Origin: a virus
DNA: 64,000 nt
IMG/VR virus record: IMGVR_UViG_3300028422_000919
Location: 1 to 64,000 of that record
Direction: 5' to 3' (one strand)
Shown here: piece after piece, positions 16,590 through 24,520 of the stretch
Layout: the number at the start of each line of letters is the position of its first letter
Numbering within the stretch: the stretch's first letter is position 1
Program-made: the position numbers and the translations under genes
The notes under the pieces: model-generated
The model's database searches: none
Seen by the model: the letters and a program-made list of their open reading frames with translations, nothing else
What the model was told of the DNA's origin: nothing

Positions 16590-17024
16590 TCACAGCAACT
16601 TCAGGTGGCCTGTGATGAGGTCGACGCTTTCGGATTTGGCGGGACCGATGGCAATGCAGGTGTTGGTCGGTACACCTCCAAACTCGGTCCGCCCGGCATC
16701 CGTGATGAGGGCACAGGGGAAGCCAGCCTTTTGGGCCTTTCGGTACAATTCCAGAAGCTCTTCTTCGGAGTCCGCCCGAACGCAGACCTTGGCGAACGAT
16801 CCCTCGATCCACGTCACCATGTCAGGGGTGAGACCCTGGATCTTGAAGATGTTTTCGGTGAGGTTTTTCTGGGAATCCTCCGGGTATCTGTTCTCATCCC
16901 GTCCCAGAACTCCCCGGTCGAAGAAAACCTTCAAGGAGGCGTGCGCCCCCTGAGCGATCATTTTCCCCTTTCTCATCCCCAGGTCTGCCCTCATGACGAT
17001 GACCTGTTTGACTGGATAGCTCAC
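16590..17024 (-). CDS. pth2: Peptidyl-tRNA hydrolase, Pth2 type
   Basis: 144 aa from a GTG start with AGGAG 8 bases upstream (a longer frame exists but overlaps the preceding gene). Signature segments: KQVIVMRADLGMRKGKMIAQGAHASLK at the start (shown only in part by position 6-32), EEELLELYRKA in the middle and ALITDAGRTEFGGVPTNT near the end. Pth2 is the archaeal/eukaryotic-type enzyme that releases peptides from stalled peptidyl-tRNA; it is uncommon in bacteria and phages. Operon with the HD hydrolase upstream. Confidence 0.92.
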   Translation of the reverse strand: MSYPVKQVIVMRADLGMRKGKMIAQGAHASLKVFFDRGVLGRDENRYPEDSQKNLTENIFKIQGLTPDMVTWIEGSFAKVCVRADSEEELLELYRKAQKAGFPCALITDAGRTEFGGVPTNTCIAIGPAKSESVDLITGHLKLL

Positions 17025-17028
17025 CTTG

Positions 17029-17208
17029 TTACTCCTGCTCCGCCTCCTTAGAGGCGGCAAGTTCGACCTGGCTCGGGTCCTCAAACCTAAGGTCTTCCGA
17101 GTAGGTGAGAGGTGCCCCGCAGAGGGGGCATTCCTCGGGAAGATCTTCCCGTGAAACGGGTTCCTGAAAGAGCACGTCGATGTCGATGTGTGGGAAAGGA
17201 CAGAGCAT
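17029..17208 (-). CDS. Small CxxC protein, 59 aa
   Basis: The start at 17208 is set by GGAGG five bases upstream. It contains CPLCGAP, half a zinc ribbon, and an acidic C-terminus. It ends 4 bases before the Pth2 start, so the two are probably co-translated. Confidence 0.6.
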   Translation of the reverse strand: MLCPFPHIDIDVLFQEPVSREDLPEECPLCGAPLTYSEDLRFEDPSQVELAASKEAEQE

Positions 17209-17390
17209 CAATCCTCCAGAAGGGTTTCGACCCCCGGACAATTCGGGGCTGCCCGTAGAACAGCAGGACTTACAGTCGGGACCGTCCATATTACTTACCG
17301 TTTTGTATTCCTCTCCCTACCTGCAAGAGAAAGTACCCTGACCATACCCCGGTCTGGACACCCTATTGCTAGGAACCCCTACATTGGGGG

Positions 17391-18023
17391 TCAGGTTTGC
17401 TGAGCACCGGCCAGAGCCTCCAGCAACCCCTTTTGGATCAGGAGGATGATCTTCAAATTCTCGTAGGCAGCGTATTGCTGGGGGAAAGCCCGCCGAGAGT
17501 TCTTGATCAGGGGGAAGAACCACTCGTCCAGCTCGGACACGTAGCTCCGCTGCTTGGCGAGAGAGAACACACCCTGCATGGTCTGAAGGTTGTGCCCCCG
17601 GTCGGCCAGCTTGACCACACTGGCAATGGGGTCCTCCGCCATCTCCGAGAAGTACATTTCGTAGGTCTTGGTCAGCCCTCCCATTTTCTTCGACAGATGC
17701 CAGACGGCCGAAGCCACCCGCTCACCGAACCGGGTGCCCAGACCTTGGCGGGTGATCGCCTCAGGGTGGTCCTCCAGAACATCGTGCAGGAAGGCTGCCG
17801 CCAGGGTGTCCTCGGGGAACAGGAAGTTGGCCGAAAGGGTGCCTAGGAGCTGGGCTACGGAGAGCTGGTGGTTAAACTTGGGGGTCTCTTTGTCCTTGCG
17901 AAACCCCTGCTCCATCTGGCGGACGAACTCCAGGGCGTCGAGGGCTTTGTAGAACCCTTTGCCGTCAAGCCACCCCCTCATGGTGGCGAGCTGCTTCTTG
18001 TGGCGGGCTTCGATTTCGGTCAC
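17391..18023 (-). CDS. HD-domain hydrolase, SpoT/MESH1-like
   Basis: 210 aa. FNHQLSVAQLL (first His), AAAFLHDVLED (HD) and KLADRGHNL (late Asp, with the His-Asn seen in RelA/SpoT hydrolase domains) occur in the order expected for the ppGpp hydrolase/MESH1 HD fold, and there is no synthetase domain. It could degrade (p)ppGpp made by the host, or act on NADPH as reported for MESH1. First gene after a phage promoter at 18051-18077. Confidence 0.8.
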   Translation of the reverse strand: MTEIEARHKKQLATMRGWLDGKGFYKALDALEFVRQMEQGFRKDKETPKFNHQLSVAQLLGTLSANFLFPEDTLAAAFLHDVLEDHPEAITRQGLGTRFGERVASAVWHLSKKMGGLTKTYEMYFSEMAEDPIASVVKLADRGHNLQTMQGVFSLAKQRSYVSELDEWFFPLIKNSRRAFPQQYAAYENLKIILLIQKGLLEALAGAQQT

Positions 18024-18050
18024 GGCGTCACCTCCGATGGTCTGCTTGTA

Positions 18051-18077
18051 CTACTGGAGCTGCCCCATGACGTTACC
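18051..18077 (-). promoter_or_regulatory. Phage promoter for HD hydrolase/Pth2 operon
   Basis: On the minus strand: GGTAAC (18077-18072), 14-base spacer, CCAGTAG (18057-18051). Confidence 0.65.
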
Positions 18078-18165
18078 TCGGCTAACTACCCCATCCATGA
18101 AGAGCCGGACGTCAGGCCCTCGACTCTCCGGGGACGGGGGTTGTCGTGAAGAATTGGTACAATAA

Positions 18166-18693
18166 TCAAGGCTGGTAGAGCTGCTGCTCCCGGATCACTT
18201 GAAAAACCCCTAGTGGGAGGCCCACTGGGTATTCTCCCCGAGCGAGGGCCGCCCGAATGTCGGTGGAGCTGACGTGGGGGAAAGTAACGGGAGGTGTGTA
18301 CCCCTCGACGGGGTAGCCCTCCCGTCCGATGTAGATGAATTCGGCCAGCTTCTGAAGGTCGTCCCACCGATACCACTTGCTTGATTCGTGGAGGAGGTCT
18401 GTGCCACCGACGACGGTGAACTCGACATCGGGGTGTTCGCTCTTGAGGTTACCCACTAGGTCGAAGGTCCGGTGCTCCGGGCGAGGGATGATTCGCACAT
18501 CTCCGGGGATGTCCAGGCAAACCCAGTGGAGCATGGAGACCCGGTGCTGGATGGGGGCCAGGTCCTTGCCGAAGGCGTGCTCAATACAGGGGATGACCCA
18601 CACTTGGTCGAAGCGCTCCGCCAGGAAACGGACGATATTGCCGTGACCTTGGTGAGGAGGGTTGAAGCTACCACCATAGAGGGCTACCCTCAT
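18166..18693 (-). CDS. nadD: Nicotinate/nicotinamide mononucleotide adenylyltransferase
   Basis: The start is MRVALYGGSFNPPHQGH at 18693; the ATG overlaps the stop of the 70-aa gene upstream. The GGSFNPPHQGH and SSTDIRAAL motifs are the two nucleotidyltransferase signatures of the NadD family. It converts NaMN + ATP to NaAD, the third step of the Preiss-Handler route. PncA, PncB and NadE for the other steps lie at 27-31 kb. Last gene of the operon headed by the NrtR-like regulator. NMN specificity cannot be excluded. Confidence 0.92.
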   Translation of the reverse strand: MRVALYGGSFNPPHQGHGNIVRFLAERFDQVWVIPCIEHAFGKDLAPIQHRVSMLHWVCLDIPGDVRIIPRPEHRTFDLVGNLKSEHPDVEFTVVGGTDLLHESSKWYRWDDLQKLAEFIYIGREGYPVEGYTPPVTFPHVSSTDIRAALARGEYPVGLPLGVFQVIREQQLYQP

Positions 18694-18902
18694 ACGAACT
18701 TTACCTCGCACCACTTCCAGGCAAAGCAGCCCCACTCATATGACCCTCCGACATCCACTTTGCAGATGCGTTCCCGGATGTTTGCGTACTCCAACCACCG
18801 GATTTCTTTGGTCCCGAAACAGCGGGGGAGCCACAAGAATTTCCGCACGGTGCGTTCGTCGCCTTCACGATCCCGGAGGGCGTACCTGCTAGGAAATCTC
18901 AA
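18690..18902 (-). CDS. Unknown 70-aa basic protein
   Basis: Between kptA and nadD, overlapping the nadD start (ATGA). Basic and aromatic-rich (RKFLWLPRCFGTKEIRWLEY). No family recognised. Confidence 0.65.
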   Translation of the reverse strand: MRFPSRYALRDREGDERTVRKFLWLPRCFGTKEIRWLEYANIRERICKVDVGGSYEWGCFAWKWCEVKFV

Positions 18903-18924
18903 TCTCTCCTCCTGTTCCGAAACC

Positions 18925-19461
18925 TTAGGCCAAGGTCAAGTAGCGGACGGGGACATGGTCAGTGAGCCAGACCCCGTTCTCCGAGCAGTAGAAGACGTGT
19001 CCATCTTTGAACATTTGTTCGGCGTTGATCTCGAAAAGGATGGGGGCTCCCGACCGTCGGCCGACGGCCGTGGCGGTGCCCTTGTCCTCGGACATGTGGA
19101 CGTGGTGCCGCTGCATCTTCTGGATGCCGGTGCGGAAGATGCTCTGGACAGCTTTCTGGTACGTCCCGTGGTAGAGCCTCCGGGGCGGCTCTACCGGCTC
19201 CAGCTCCAGCTCGACTTTAACGCTGTGGCCCTGCCGGGCACGGATTTTCTGGCCGTCGTCGGACAGGGCGAACCTCTGCTTGTCGTTCTCGTTAACGGCT
19301 CGCAGCAGGTTGGGTCGGTCCATCCAGGGGACGACCTTGAGGATGTCGTCCACGGCTGCCCACCCGTGCCTGTCCAGAGTCAGGCCGATGCTCTCGGGGG
19401 AGTGCCGCAGCACCTTACTCAGAAACCGGCTGATCCTGTTGACGGGGTCTTCCTTTCTCAT
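18925..19461 (-). CDS. kptA: RNA 2'-phosphotransferase (Tpt1/KptA)
   Basis: 178 aa, the normal bacterial KptA length. LSKVLRHSPESIGLTLDRHG and VDDIL at the start, KIRARQGHS, LYHGT, HHVHMSEDKGTA and NGVWLTDHVP follow in family order. The enzyme moves a 2'-phosphate from RNA to NAD+, giving ADP-ribose 1'',2''-cyclic phosphate and nicotinamide. It fits both the RNA-repair genes (RtcB, Rnl2) and the NAD+ genes of this operon. Its start overlaps the stop of the next gene upstream. Confidence 0.95.
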   Translation of the reverse strand: MRKEDPVNRISRFLSKVLRHSPESIGLTLDRHGWAAVDDILKVVPWMDRPNLLRAVNENDKQRFALSDDGQKIRARQGHSVKVELELEPVEPPRRLYHGTYQKAVQSIFRTGIQKMQRHHVHMSEDKGTATAVGRRSGAPILFEINAEQMFKDGHVFYCSENGVWLTDHVPVRYLTLA

Positions 19462-19976
19462 AGGTCTCTCCAGGGGAGAGTTTCTCCTGTCTCGTGGTTC
19501 ACCTCGATGTACTCGTGGATCTGGATGTCAGAGAGGGTCCCGTCGGGATGCCTCCAGTAGGAGTACGTGAACGTCCGACCCGAGGTTTCGCCCTGGCCTT
19601 TCCCGACCCCACGGTGGTTCGTCTTGCCCTCCTCGCTCATGTCGTAGAGCGTCACGAGTATCCTGTGATAAGGGATACCGCCTCTCGCCACAACAGCATC
19701 CCGCCGAGCTTTCTCCCATTCCAGAAGCTGGTCGAGGGTGACAGCTTGTGAAGGGGTAGATTCCCGGGAGAACTTCACTGGGGGCCCCTCAAGGCCCGGT
19801 TGTTCCCCCCGTAGACACCGCAGAATGAACTCTCGGCACTCCGGGCAATACCTGTCGTCGTTCAGGTCGTGCTGACACCCCATACCAGAAGGTTGGTATT
19901 GGTATCGAGTGACACAGTGGTGGCATCTCCGCTCTTGGGATGTCGTCATGCCCAGATCCTCTCGCTTGGCCTGCAC
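19458..19976 (-). CDS. Unknown protein with zinc-ribbon N-terminus
   Basis: 172 aa; the start may instead be the ATG at 19949. RRCHHCVTRYQYQ, then a Cys-His and DDRYCPECREF, suggest a zinc ribbon. The C-terminal half is beta-rich with acidic and His residues. Overlaps kptA by 4 bases. No function assigned. Confidence 0.65.
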   Translation of the reverse strand: MQAKREDLGMTTSQERRCHHCVTRYQYQPSGMGCQHDLNDDRYCPECREFILRCLRGEQPGLEGPPVKFSRESTPSQAVTLDQLLEWEKARRDAVVARGGIPYHRILVTLYDMSEEGKTNHRGVGKGQGETSGRTFTYSYWRHPDGTLSDIQIHEYIEVNHETGETLPWRDL

Positions 19977-19989
19977 TCGTTATAGAAGC

Positions 19990-20928
19990 TCAAACCTCGA
20001 ACTCCAGCCCCCGTTCACGCAGCTTCTCATACTGATCCGGGTCGAAACGGTAGAGCTGGGCGGGCCTCCCGGCCAGGGGTTTCATCTTCTCGTCGAGAGG
20101 GACAAGCACCCCGTTGTTGATGTGGGGGAGGACCTTCTTGCGGATGGTCCTGGCATCGAGGCTCCTCCCCAGGATGATCTCATACACCTCTTGGAGGTCC
20201 CGCAGGGTGAACTTGGGGGGAAGCAACCAGCAACCCACAGGCTGCCAGCGGAGTTTCCCTCGCAGGCGGCTGATCGCCACTTGCAGGATCTCGGCGTGGT
20301 CGAAGGCCAGCTCGGGGAGGCTGTCAACGTCGAACCACTTGAGATTCTTGGCATCATCATCGGCCCGCACCTGGACCTGGTTGGGATCCACACACCCCCA
20401 GTAGGCCACGGTGATGACCCGCCCTCGGGGATCTCGGTCAGGGCGACCGAATGTGGCAAGCTGCTCCAGATAGGCCACGTCAGAGAGGTGGGTTTCCTCC
20501 AGCAGTTCTCGGAACACCCCCTGGCGCAGGGTCTCCGTAGTGTGGACATCAACGAAGCCTCCGGGGATGGCCCAGCATCCGTAGAAGGGTTCCCCCTCCC
20601 GCCCCCGTTCGATCAGCATGACCTGGAGCTTCTTGGTCTCCCGGTTGATGCCGAAGATCACGGCGTCCGTGGTGATGTCTGCTTTGGGGTAGGCATACAC
20701 GTTGGCCTGGGAGAGAAGACGCCCTAGGTTGTCCAGGATCTCCCCAGCGATCCTACGGGATTCCGGAGGGTAGCCCCCGAGGGCCTCGTTGAACTCCCCA
20801 AGCCCCAGCGTTGTGATGACCTGCTCCACCGAGGCCTCGGCGCCTTGGATGAGGGTGCCTGCTGGCCTCCGAGAAACGGTGAGGGCTCGGACTAGCCTGG
20901 TGGCGAGATTCTCCAGAAGGTGTAGCAT
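19990..20928 (-). CDS. NrtR-like regulator: Nudix domain plus winged helix
   Basis: 312 aa. A central Nudix domain has a degenerate box: GGFVDVHTTE carries two extra residues, and RELLEETHL has His in place of the last Gly. The C-terminal ~90 residues (FTLRDLQEVYEIILG, ARTIRKKVL, LAGRPAQLYRF) match the winged-helix end of NrtR proteins, which repress NAD genes and sense ADP-ribose. There is an N-terminal helical extension of about 70 residues. It heads an operon containing kptA and nadD. A plain Nudix hydrolase is the alternative. Confidence 0.8.
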   Translation of the reverse strand: MLHLLENLATRLVRALTVSRRPAGTLIQGAEASVEQVITTLGLGEFNEALGGYPPESRRIAGEILDNLGRLLSQANVYAYPKADITTDAVIFGINRETKKLQVMLIERGREGEPFYGCWAIPGGFVDVHTTETLRQGVFRELLEETHLSDVAYLEQLATFGRPDRDPRGRVITVAYWGCVDPNQVQVRADDDAKNLKWFDVDSLPELAFDHAEILQVAISRLRGKLRWQPVGCWLLPPKFTLRDLQEVYEIILGRSLDARTIRKKVLPHINNGVLVPLDEKMKPLAGRPAQLYRFDPDQYEKLRERGLEFEV

Positions 20929-20930
20929 GA

Positions 20931-21062
20931 TCAGCGCTCCAAGAATTCCGGGTCTTCCCCGAAGAAGTAGACCCCCACGACGTTGGAGTAGGGCCGGGAC
21001 CGGAGACTCTCATCCTTCTCATCGTACAGTTTCATCCGGTCACCAATGCCATCCCGCATCAT
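20931..21062 (-). CDS. Small 43-aa protein heading the nadD operon
   Basis: ATGATG start with GGAG 9 bases upstream; it ends 2 bases before the NrtR-like gene's ATG. Acidic, with a hydrophobic stretch SNVVGVYFFGEDPEF. It is the first gene after the phage promoter at 21087-21112. No family recognised. Confidence 0.55.
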   Translation of the reverse strand: MMRDGIGDRMKLYDEKDESLRSRPYSNVVGVYFFGEDPEFLER

Positions 21063-21086
21063 TTGGGCTCCCTGAGCTCCTTATTT

Positions 21087-21112
21087 GTACCCGTACACCC
21101 GCCGTAGTTACC
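21087..21112 (-). promoter_or_regulatory. Phage promoter for NrtR-kptA-nadD operon
   Basis: Minus strand: GGTAAC (21112-21107), 13-base spacer, CGGGTAC (21093-21087). Confidence 0.7.
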
Positions 21113-21335
21113 CAGGGCGTAGGACCCCCGAGGTTCTGCCAGCCCAGTTCCGTACACAAACTTGCCCCATGGGGTCTCCCGGACCCCATACGAGCCCAGT
21201 TCCGGGGTTTAGGCGTCGGGTGTTGCCATTGACATTGAACTCCAGATGCTTCTTGGTGACCTTGACGACGACGTATCGGTCCGAGCCCAGAGTGAATTCT
21301 CCTCCGATGGGGAGTCTGCTGAGGTTGATGTTCAC
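21108..21335 (-). CDS. Unknown 75-aa protein after the kinase
   Basis: Its ATG overlaps the stop of the kinase gene. A short beta-rich protein (GGEFTLGSDRYVVVKVTKKH). Its 3' end overlaps the next promoter. Confidence 0.6.
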   Translation of the reverse strand: MNINLSRLPIGGEFTLGSDRYVVVKVTKKHLEFNVNGNTRRLNPGTGLVWGPGDPMGQVCVRNWAGRTSGVLRPG

Positions 21336-23056
21336 CGGGCCTCCAAACGGTACACCCGGTCTCCCCTCCAGAAAGCCACTTTGCCCTGGTGGGTGCCGAG
21401 AACCATGTCAGTGCCGATTACCGGGTCCGAGATGATTTTGACCCCGCTGTGCCCCCGCTTGGCGGCGAACAGCTCCAGGTCTTCGTCTTCGTTGATGCAC
21501 GCCACCACCCCGTTGTCCAGTACCACGAAGTTGAGACCTGCAGGGGTAATGTCCTTGATGATCCGCACGTCGTACAGGGGTTCCTGCATAGGGCGGAATG
21601 AGAAGCGATAGACCAGTCGGTCATAAGTGCCGTCCTTTTTGGCGGCCACCGTCATCAACACGTTCCTCTGGGCTCTAGCATCCACGACTTGGGCGTACTG
21701 ATCTAGCTCGGGGAGCGGGCACTGGTAGTGCTTGCCGGACTCGGGGTACAGGCTCACCCACGTCTTCCCCATGAGGTCTTGGACAGATACCCCGGGGTAC
21801 AGCTTGGTGGCCCGGTTCGAGCAACCCGAAGCCTTGACGGTGGTGGGCTGGATGCGGTTCCCCAGCTCGTTCAGCTTGACCTCGTACACGCCTTCCCCAA
21901 CCTTGACGTAGAACCTACCATCCACGCACATGGCCGAATCCACGGCGAGGCCCAGGCTCATTTCCCGGCGGTCCACCGTGTCGTACAGGTTGAGCCCCCC
22001 ATTGACCCAGCCCACAATGGGCTTGTTGAGCCGCCCCGTGAATCCGATGCCGACGAAACGGGTGCTCGGGTCGGGGGGGTTGCTGACCCTCATGGTGTCC
22101 ACAAACACTCCTTTGGAGGTAGCCGCCACTCGGACACCCAGATTTTCGGCGTATCCCAGGACCAGAGCGTCGTACAGAAACAGCTCCGTGACCAGGGCCT
22201 GCTTCCCGCCCGCCAGGTGGCGGATGTTCGGGACCACCAGGATGGTGGCTCCGGTCAGATCTGTCGGCGGGGGGGTCCGCTGACCCTTCTCGAATACGTC
22301 TTCCAGCCATTGGCGGTAGCGGGGAGGGATCACATCGAAGGGATACACCGCCTTTGGGAGGGACACATCCGGATTGAACACTGAGATGTGGGCAGCCATC
22401 CGCTGCTCCATCTTGTCCGACCCCACGAATTGGGGGTGCTTCCCCTTGTAGGGGTGGATGCCGATGAAGAGCTGGAGGGCCAGTACCCCGAAGCTGTACC
22501 AGTCCGAAAGCTCGGTGAAGTCCGCCCCCTTTACCTGGGGGTCCCGGATGTTCGGCATGATGACCGTGGCCGGGAAGCTGGGAGTCTGGTAGCTGTCGGT
22601 ATCGATCCCGTATACCTCAGAGAAGTCCTTGGAGACCAGCCAGTTCAGCTCGTTGCAGTCCACAACCAGAATGCCGGCTTTGTGGATGCTGCTGATTCGG
22701 TCCTGGAGCTTCTTGACCAAGACCTGGATCTGGTCGGGCTTGATGTTGTTCCGGTCCCGGAACACTCGGGGAAAGAGCTGGCAGAGAACCCAGGCATCCT
22801 TGAGGAACGGCATCATGTAGCCGAGGGGTTTGCCGTGCTTGTCCACCAGCACCTTCTGGGGACGGTTGATGAAAGGGTCCTGAATCTGCTGAAGTTCGGC
22901 CAGTTTCCCAGCGGGCATCATGGTGCGTGGGTCGTGGTACAGTTTGTAGGCCATCCCCCCCTGCTCGTAGATTTCCGCCTGACCACCCCGGGCTACGTAA
23001 TCGGCTTTGGTCAGCCGAACCTCACCGCCACCCTTGATGAAAACGTTCGGCATCAA
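21332..23056 (-). CDS. Protein kinase of a TerY-P-type triad, with C-terminal propeller-like region
   Basis: 574 aa. Residues 1-290 are a kinase: GGQAEIY (nucleotide loop), AYKLYHDP (Lys), ILVVDCNELNWLV (catalytic loop, Asp and Asn kept but not HRD) and YGIDTDSYQ (metal Asp in place of DFG), then SDWYSFGVL. The last ~280 residues are repetitive beta strands as in a propeller. With the PP2C and vWA proteins of the same region it matches the known kinase-phosphatase-vWA triad linked to Ter-type stress systems. Overlaps the 148-aa gene upstream by 4 bases. Confidence 0.85.
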   Translation of the reverse strand: MMPNVFIKGGGEVRLTKADYVARGGQAEIYEQGGMAYKLYHDPRTMMPAGKLAELQQIQDPFINRPQKVLVDKHGKPLGYMMPFLKDAWVLCQLFPRVFRDRNNIKPDQIQVLVKKLQDRISSIHKAGILVVDCNELNWLVSKDFSEVYGIDTDSYQTPSFPATVIMPNIRDPQVKGADFTELSDWYSFGVLALQLFIGIHPYKGKHPQFVGSDKMEQRMAAHISVFNPDVSLPKAVYPFDVIPPRYRQWLEDVFEKGQRTPPPTDLTGATILVVPNIRHLAGGKQALVTELFLYDALVLGYAENLGVRVAATSKGVFVDTMRVSNPPDPSTRFVGIGFTGRLNKPIVGWVNGGLNLYDTVDRREMSLGLAVDSAMCVDGRFYVKVGEGVYEVKLNELGNRIQPTTVKASGCSNRATKLYPGVSVQDLMGKTWVSLYPESGKHYQCPLPELDQYAQVVDARAQRNVLMTVAAKKDGTYDRLVYRFSFRPMQEPLYDVRIIKDITPAGLNFVVLDNGVVACINEDEDLELFAAKRGHSGVKIISDPVIGTDMVLGTHQGKVAFWRGDRVYRLEAR

Positions 23057-23499
23057 ACCTCTCCCTTACCGGGGGCTCCCCCGTGCCCTTCCGTGCAGGT
23101 TACCCCATGAGGAGTGAGATACTGGGGATTGCCACAGATCGAGCAACTATCCCCTGCTGGGGGGAAGTCCTCCAGAGACGCTTGGTCCACCGCTACATCG
23201 GGATCGGGAACGTGCGCTGGAAGCACTCCGCCGTCTTGAGGGGCGAAAGCCCGGATGAATCTCCCGTCAGTGGTGAAGGCCAGGTAGATATGGCCGATGT
23301 ACACCCGGATGTGCTCGGGAGCCACCAAGACGCTGCGGGTCTCCTGGCGGCGGTCATCTTCGAGGTCCCCGAACAAGGCCTCGACCTCGGGGTCCGACTC
23401 CATCGTGTAGTCGTAGTAGGCCGGCTTGACGTACTCGATGGTGGCCTTGATCCCAAACTGTTCCAGAAGGGATGTGAGGCTGTTGGGATCACGCTTCAT
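23053..23499 (-). CDS. Unknown protein with C-terminal CxxC motif
   Basis: 148 aa, wedged between the PP2C and kinase genes and overlapping both. It ends with CSICGNP and C-x-EGH, a probable zinc ribbon. Position suggests a partner or substrate of the kinase/phosphatase pair. Confidence 0.65.
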   Translation of the reverse strand: MKRDPNSLTSLLEQFGIKATIEYVKPAYYDYTMESDPEVEALFGDLEDDRRQETRSVLVAPEHIRVYIGHIYLAFTTDGRFIRAFAPQDGGVLPAHVPDPDVAVDQASLEDFPPAGDSCSICGNPQYLTPHGVTCTEGHGGAPGKGEV

Positions 23500-24520
23500 G
23501 AGATTCCTCAGGTGCCTCCGGCAAAGCCGGAATCGGGTTCCTCACCACGTCGCCCGTCCACAAGGCGGCCATCGAGAAGTCGTCGTAATGGGACCATCCG
23601 TGGGTGGAGCAGAACTGGGACAGGAACCTCTGGCAGCGCCTCCCCACAAACCTCCCCTTGGATCCCTTGATCGCCATGCACTGCTCAATCACCTCATGGA
23701 AAGTGACGGGGCGGATATTCCTGGTCAGGTACGTCCCCGTGATGAAGGGGCGCCCAGCCTCGACTATGACCTGGATGCTTACGGTATCCGGCGGGATCTG
23801 GACCGCCCCGGCCATGGGCACGGGAAATTTGAACGTGTCCGACACCCTCCTCTGAAAGCTATCCGCCCCATCGGAAAACACAGCCAGGATGTCGTATTCG
23901 GTGGGGTCCAGGAGCACGGTGGCCGCTACGTTTCCGGGGTTGTCGACCACCTGAATCAGGGGCTCTCCCTGGAGAACTCCGTCGAGATAGCGGGATACCT
24001 TGCGGGTGTTCCAAAACCCTTCCCCGTTCTGCGTGGTCCAAGTGGACCAGCGATCCGGATCTGTGGTGTAGGTCAGGTATCCTGGGGCGGAGCCACCGTT
24101 GGGGCTTTCGTAGGAGAATCTCCACGTCTCGATAGACCCGCCCCGGCGTTTGCCCGACAAAAACCCATCCCCCACCACAACTGCCTTGACCATCCCTTCT
24201 TCGGTAGGGACGAGAACCAGGAGGGTGGCGTCAAGGCTGGTGGGGGCCATCGCCCCCGCCTGGGCGGGGGCATTGGACTTGAGGGCGATGTCGGAGGGGC
24301 GGAACGCTTCTCCCTTGGCGGTGACCTCCTGGAAGGTAGTCCAGGTCAGGATGCGAGATCCGAAGTCGGTGTCCGGGGAACTGGAACAGCCGTCCGATAC
24401 GATGGCAACGGGCAGTTTCTTGCCCTGGTGGATGACGAATGCACCACGAGCATAGTCCTCACAGATGTCATGAGTGGAGCCGATCTCCAGGTGGGCGTCG
24501 GGGTGCATAGCCATCCTCAT
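23489..24520 (-). CDS. PP2C-type protein phosphatase
   Basis: 343 aa. CEDYARGAF, VSDGCSSSPDTDFGSR, AVVVGDGF, VFSDGADSF and HYDDFSMAAL give the PP2C metal-binding motifs in order. Expected to reverse the kinase encoded downstream. It overlaps the methyltransferase gene upstream (ATG within its last codons) and the 148-aa gene downstream. Confidence 0.88.
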   Translation of the reverse strand: MRMAMHPDAHLEIGSTHDICEDYARGAFVIHQGKKLPVAIVSDGCSSSPDTDFGSRILTWTTFQEVTAKGEAFRPSDIALKSNAPAQAGAMAPTSLDATLLVLVPTEEGMVKAVVVGDGFLSGKRRGGSIETWRFSYESPNGGSAPGYLTYTTDPDRWSTWTTQNGEGFWNTRKVSRYLDGVLQGEPLIQVVDNPGNVAATVLLDPTEYDILAVFSDGADSFQRRVSDTFKFPVPMAGAVQIPPDTVSIQVIVEAGRPFITGTYLTRNIRPVTFHEVIEQCMAIKGSKGRFVGRRCQRFLSQFCSTHGWSHYDDFSMAALWTGDVVRNPIPALPEAPEESHEA

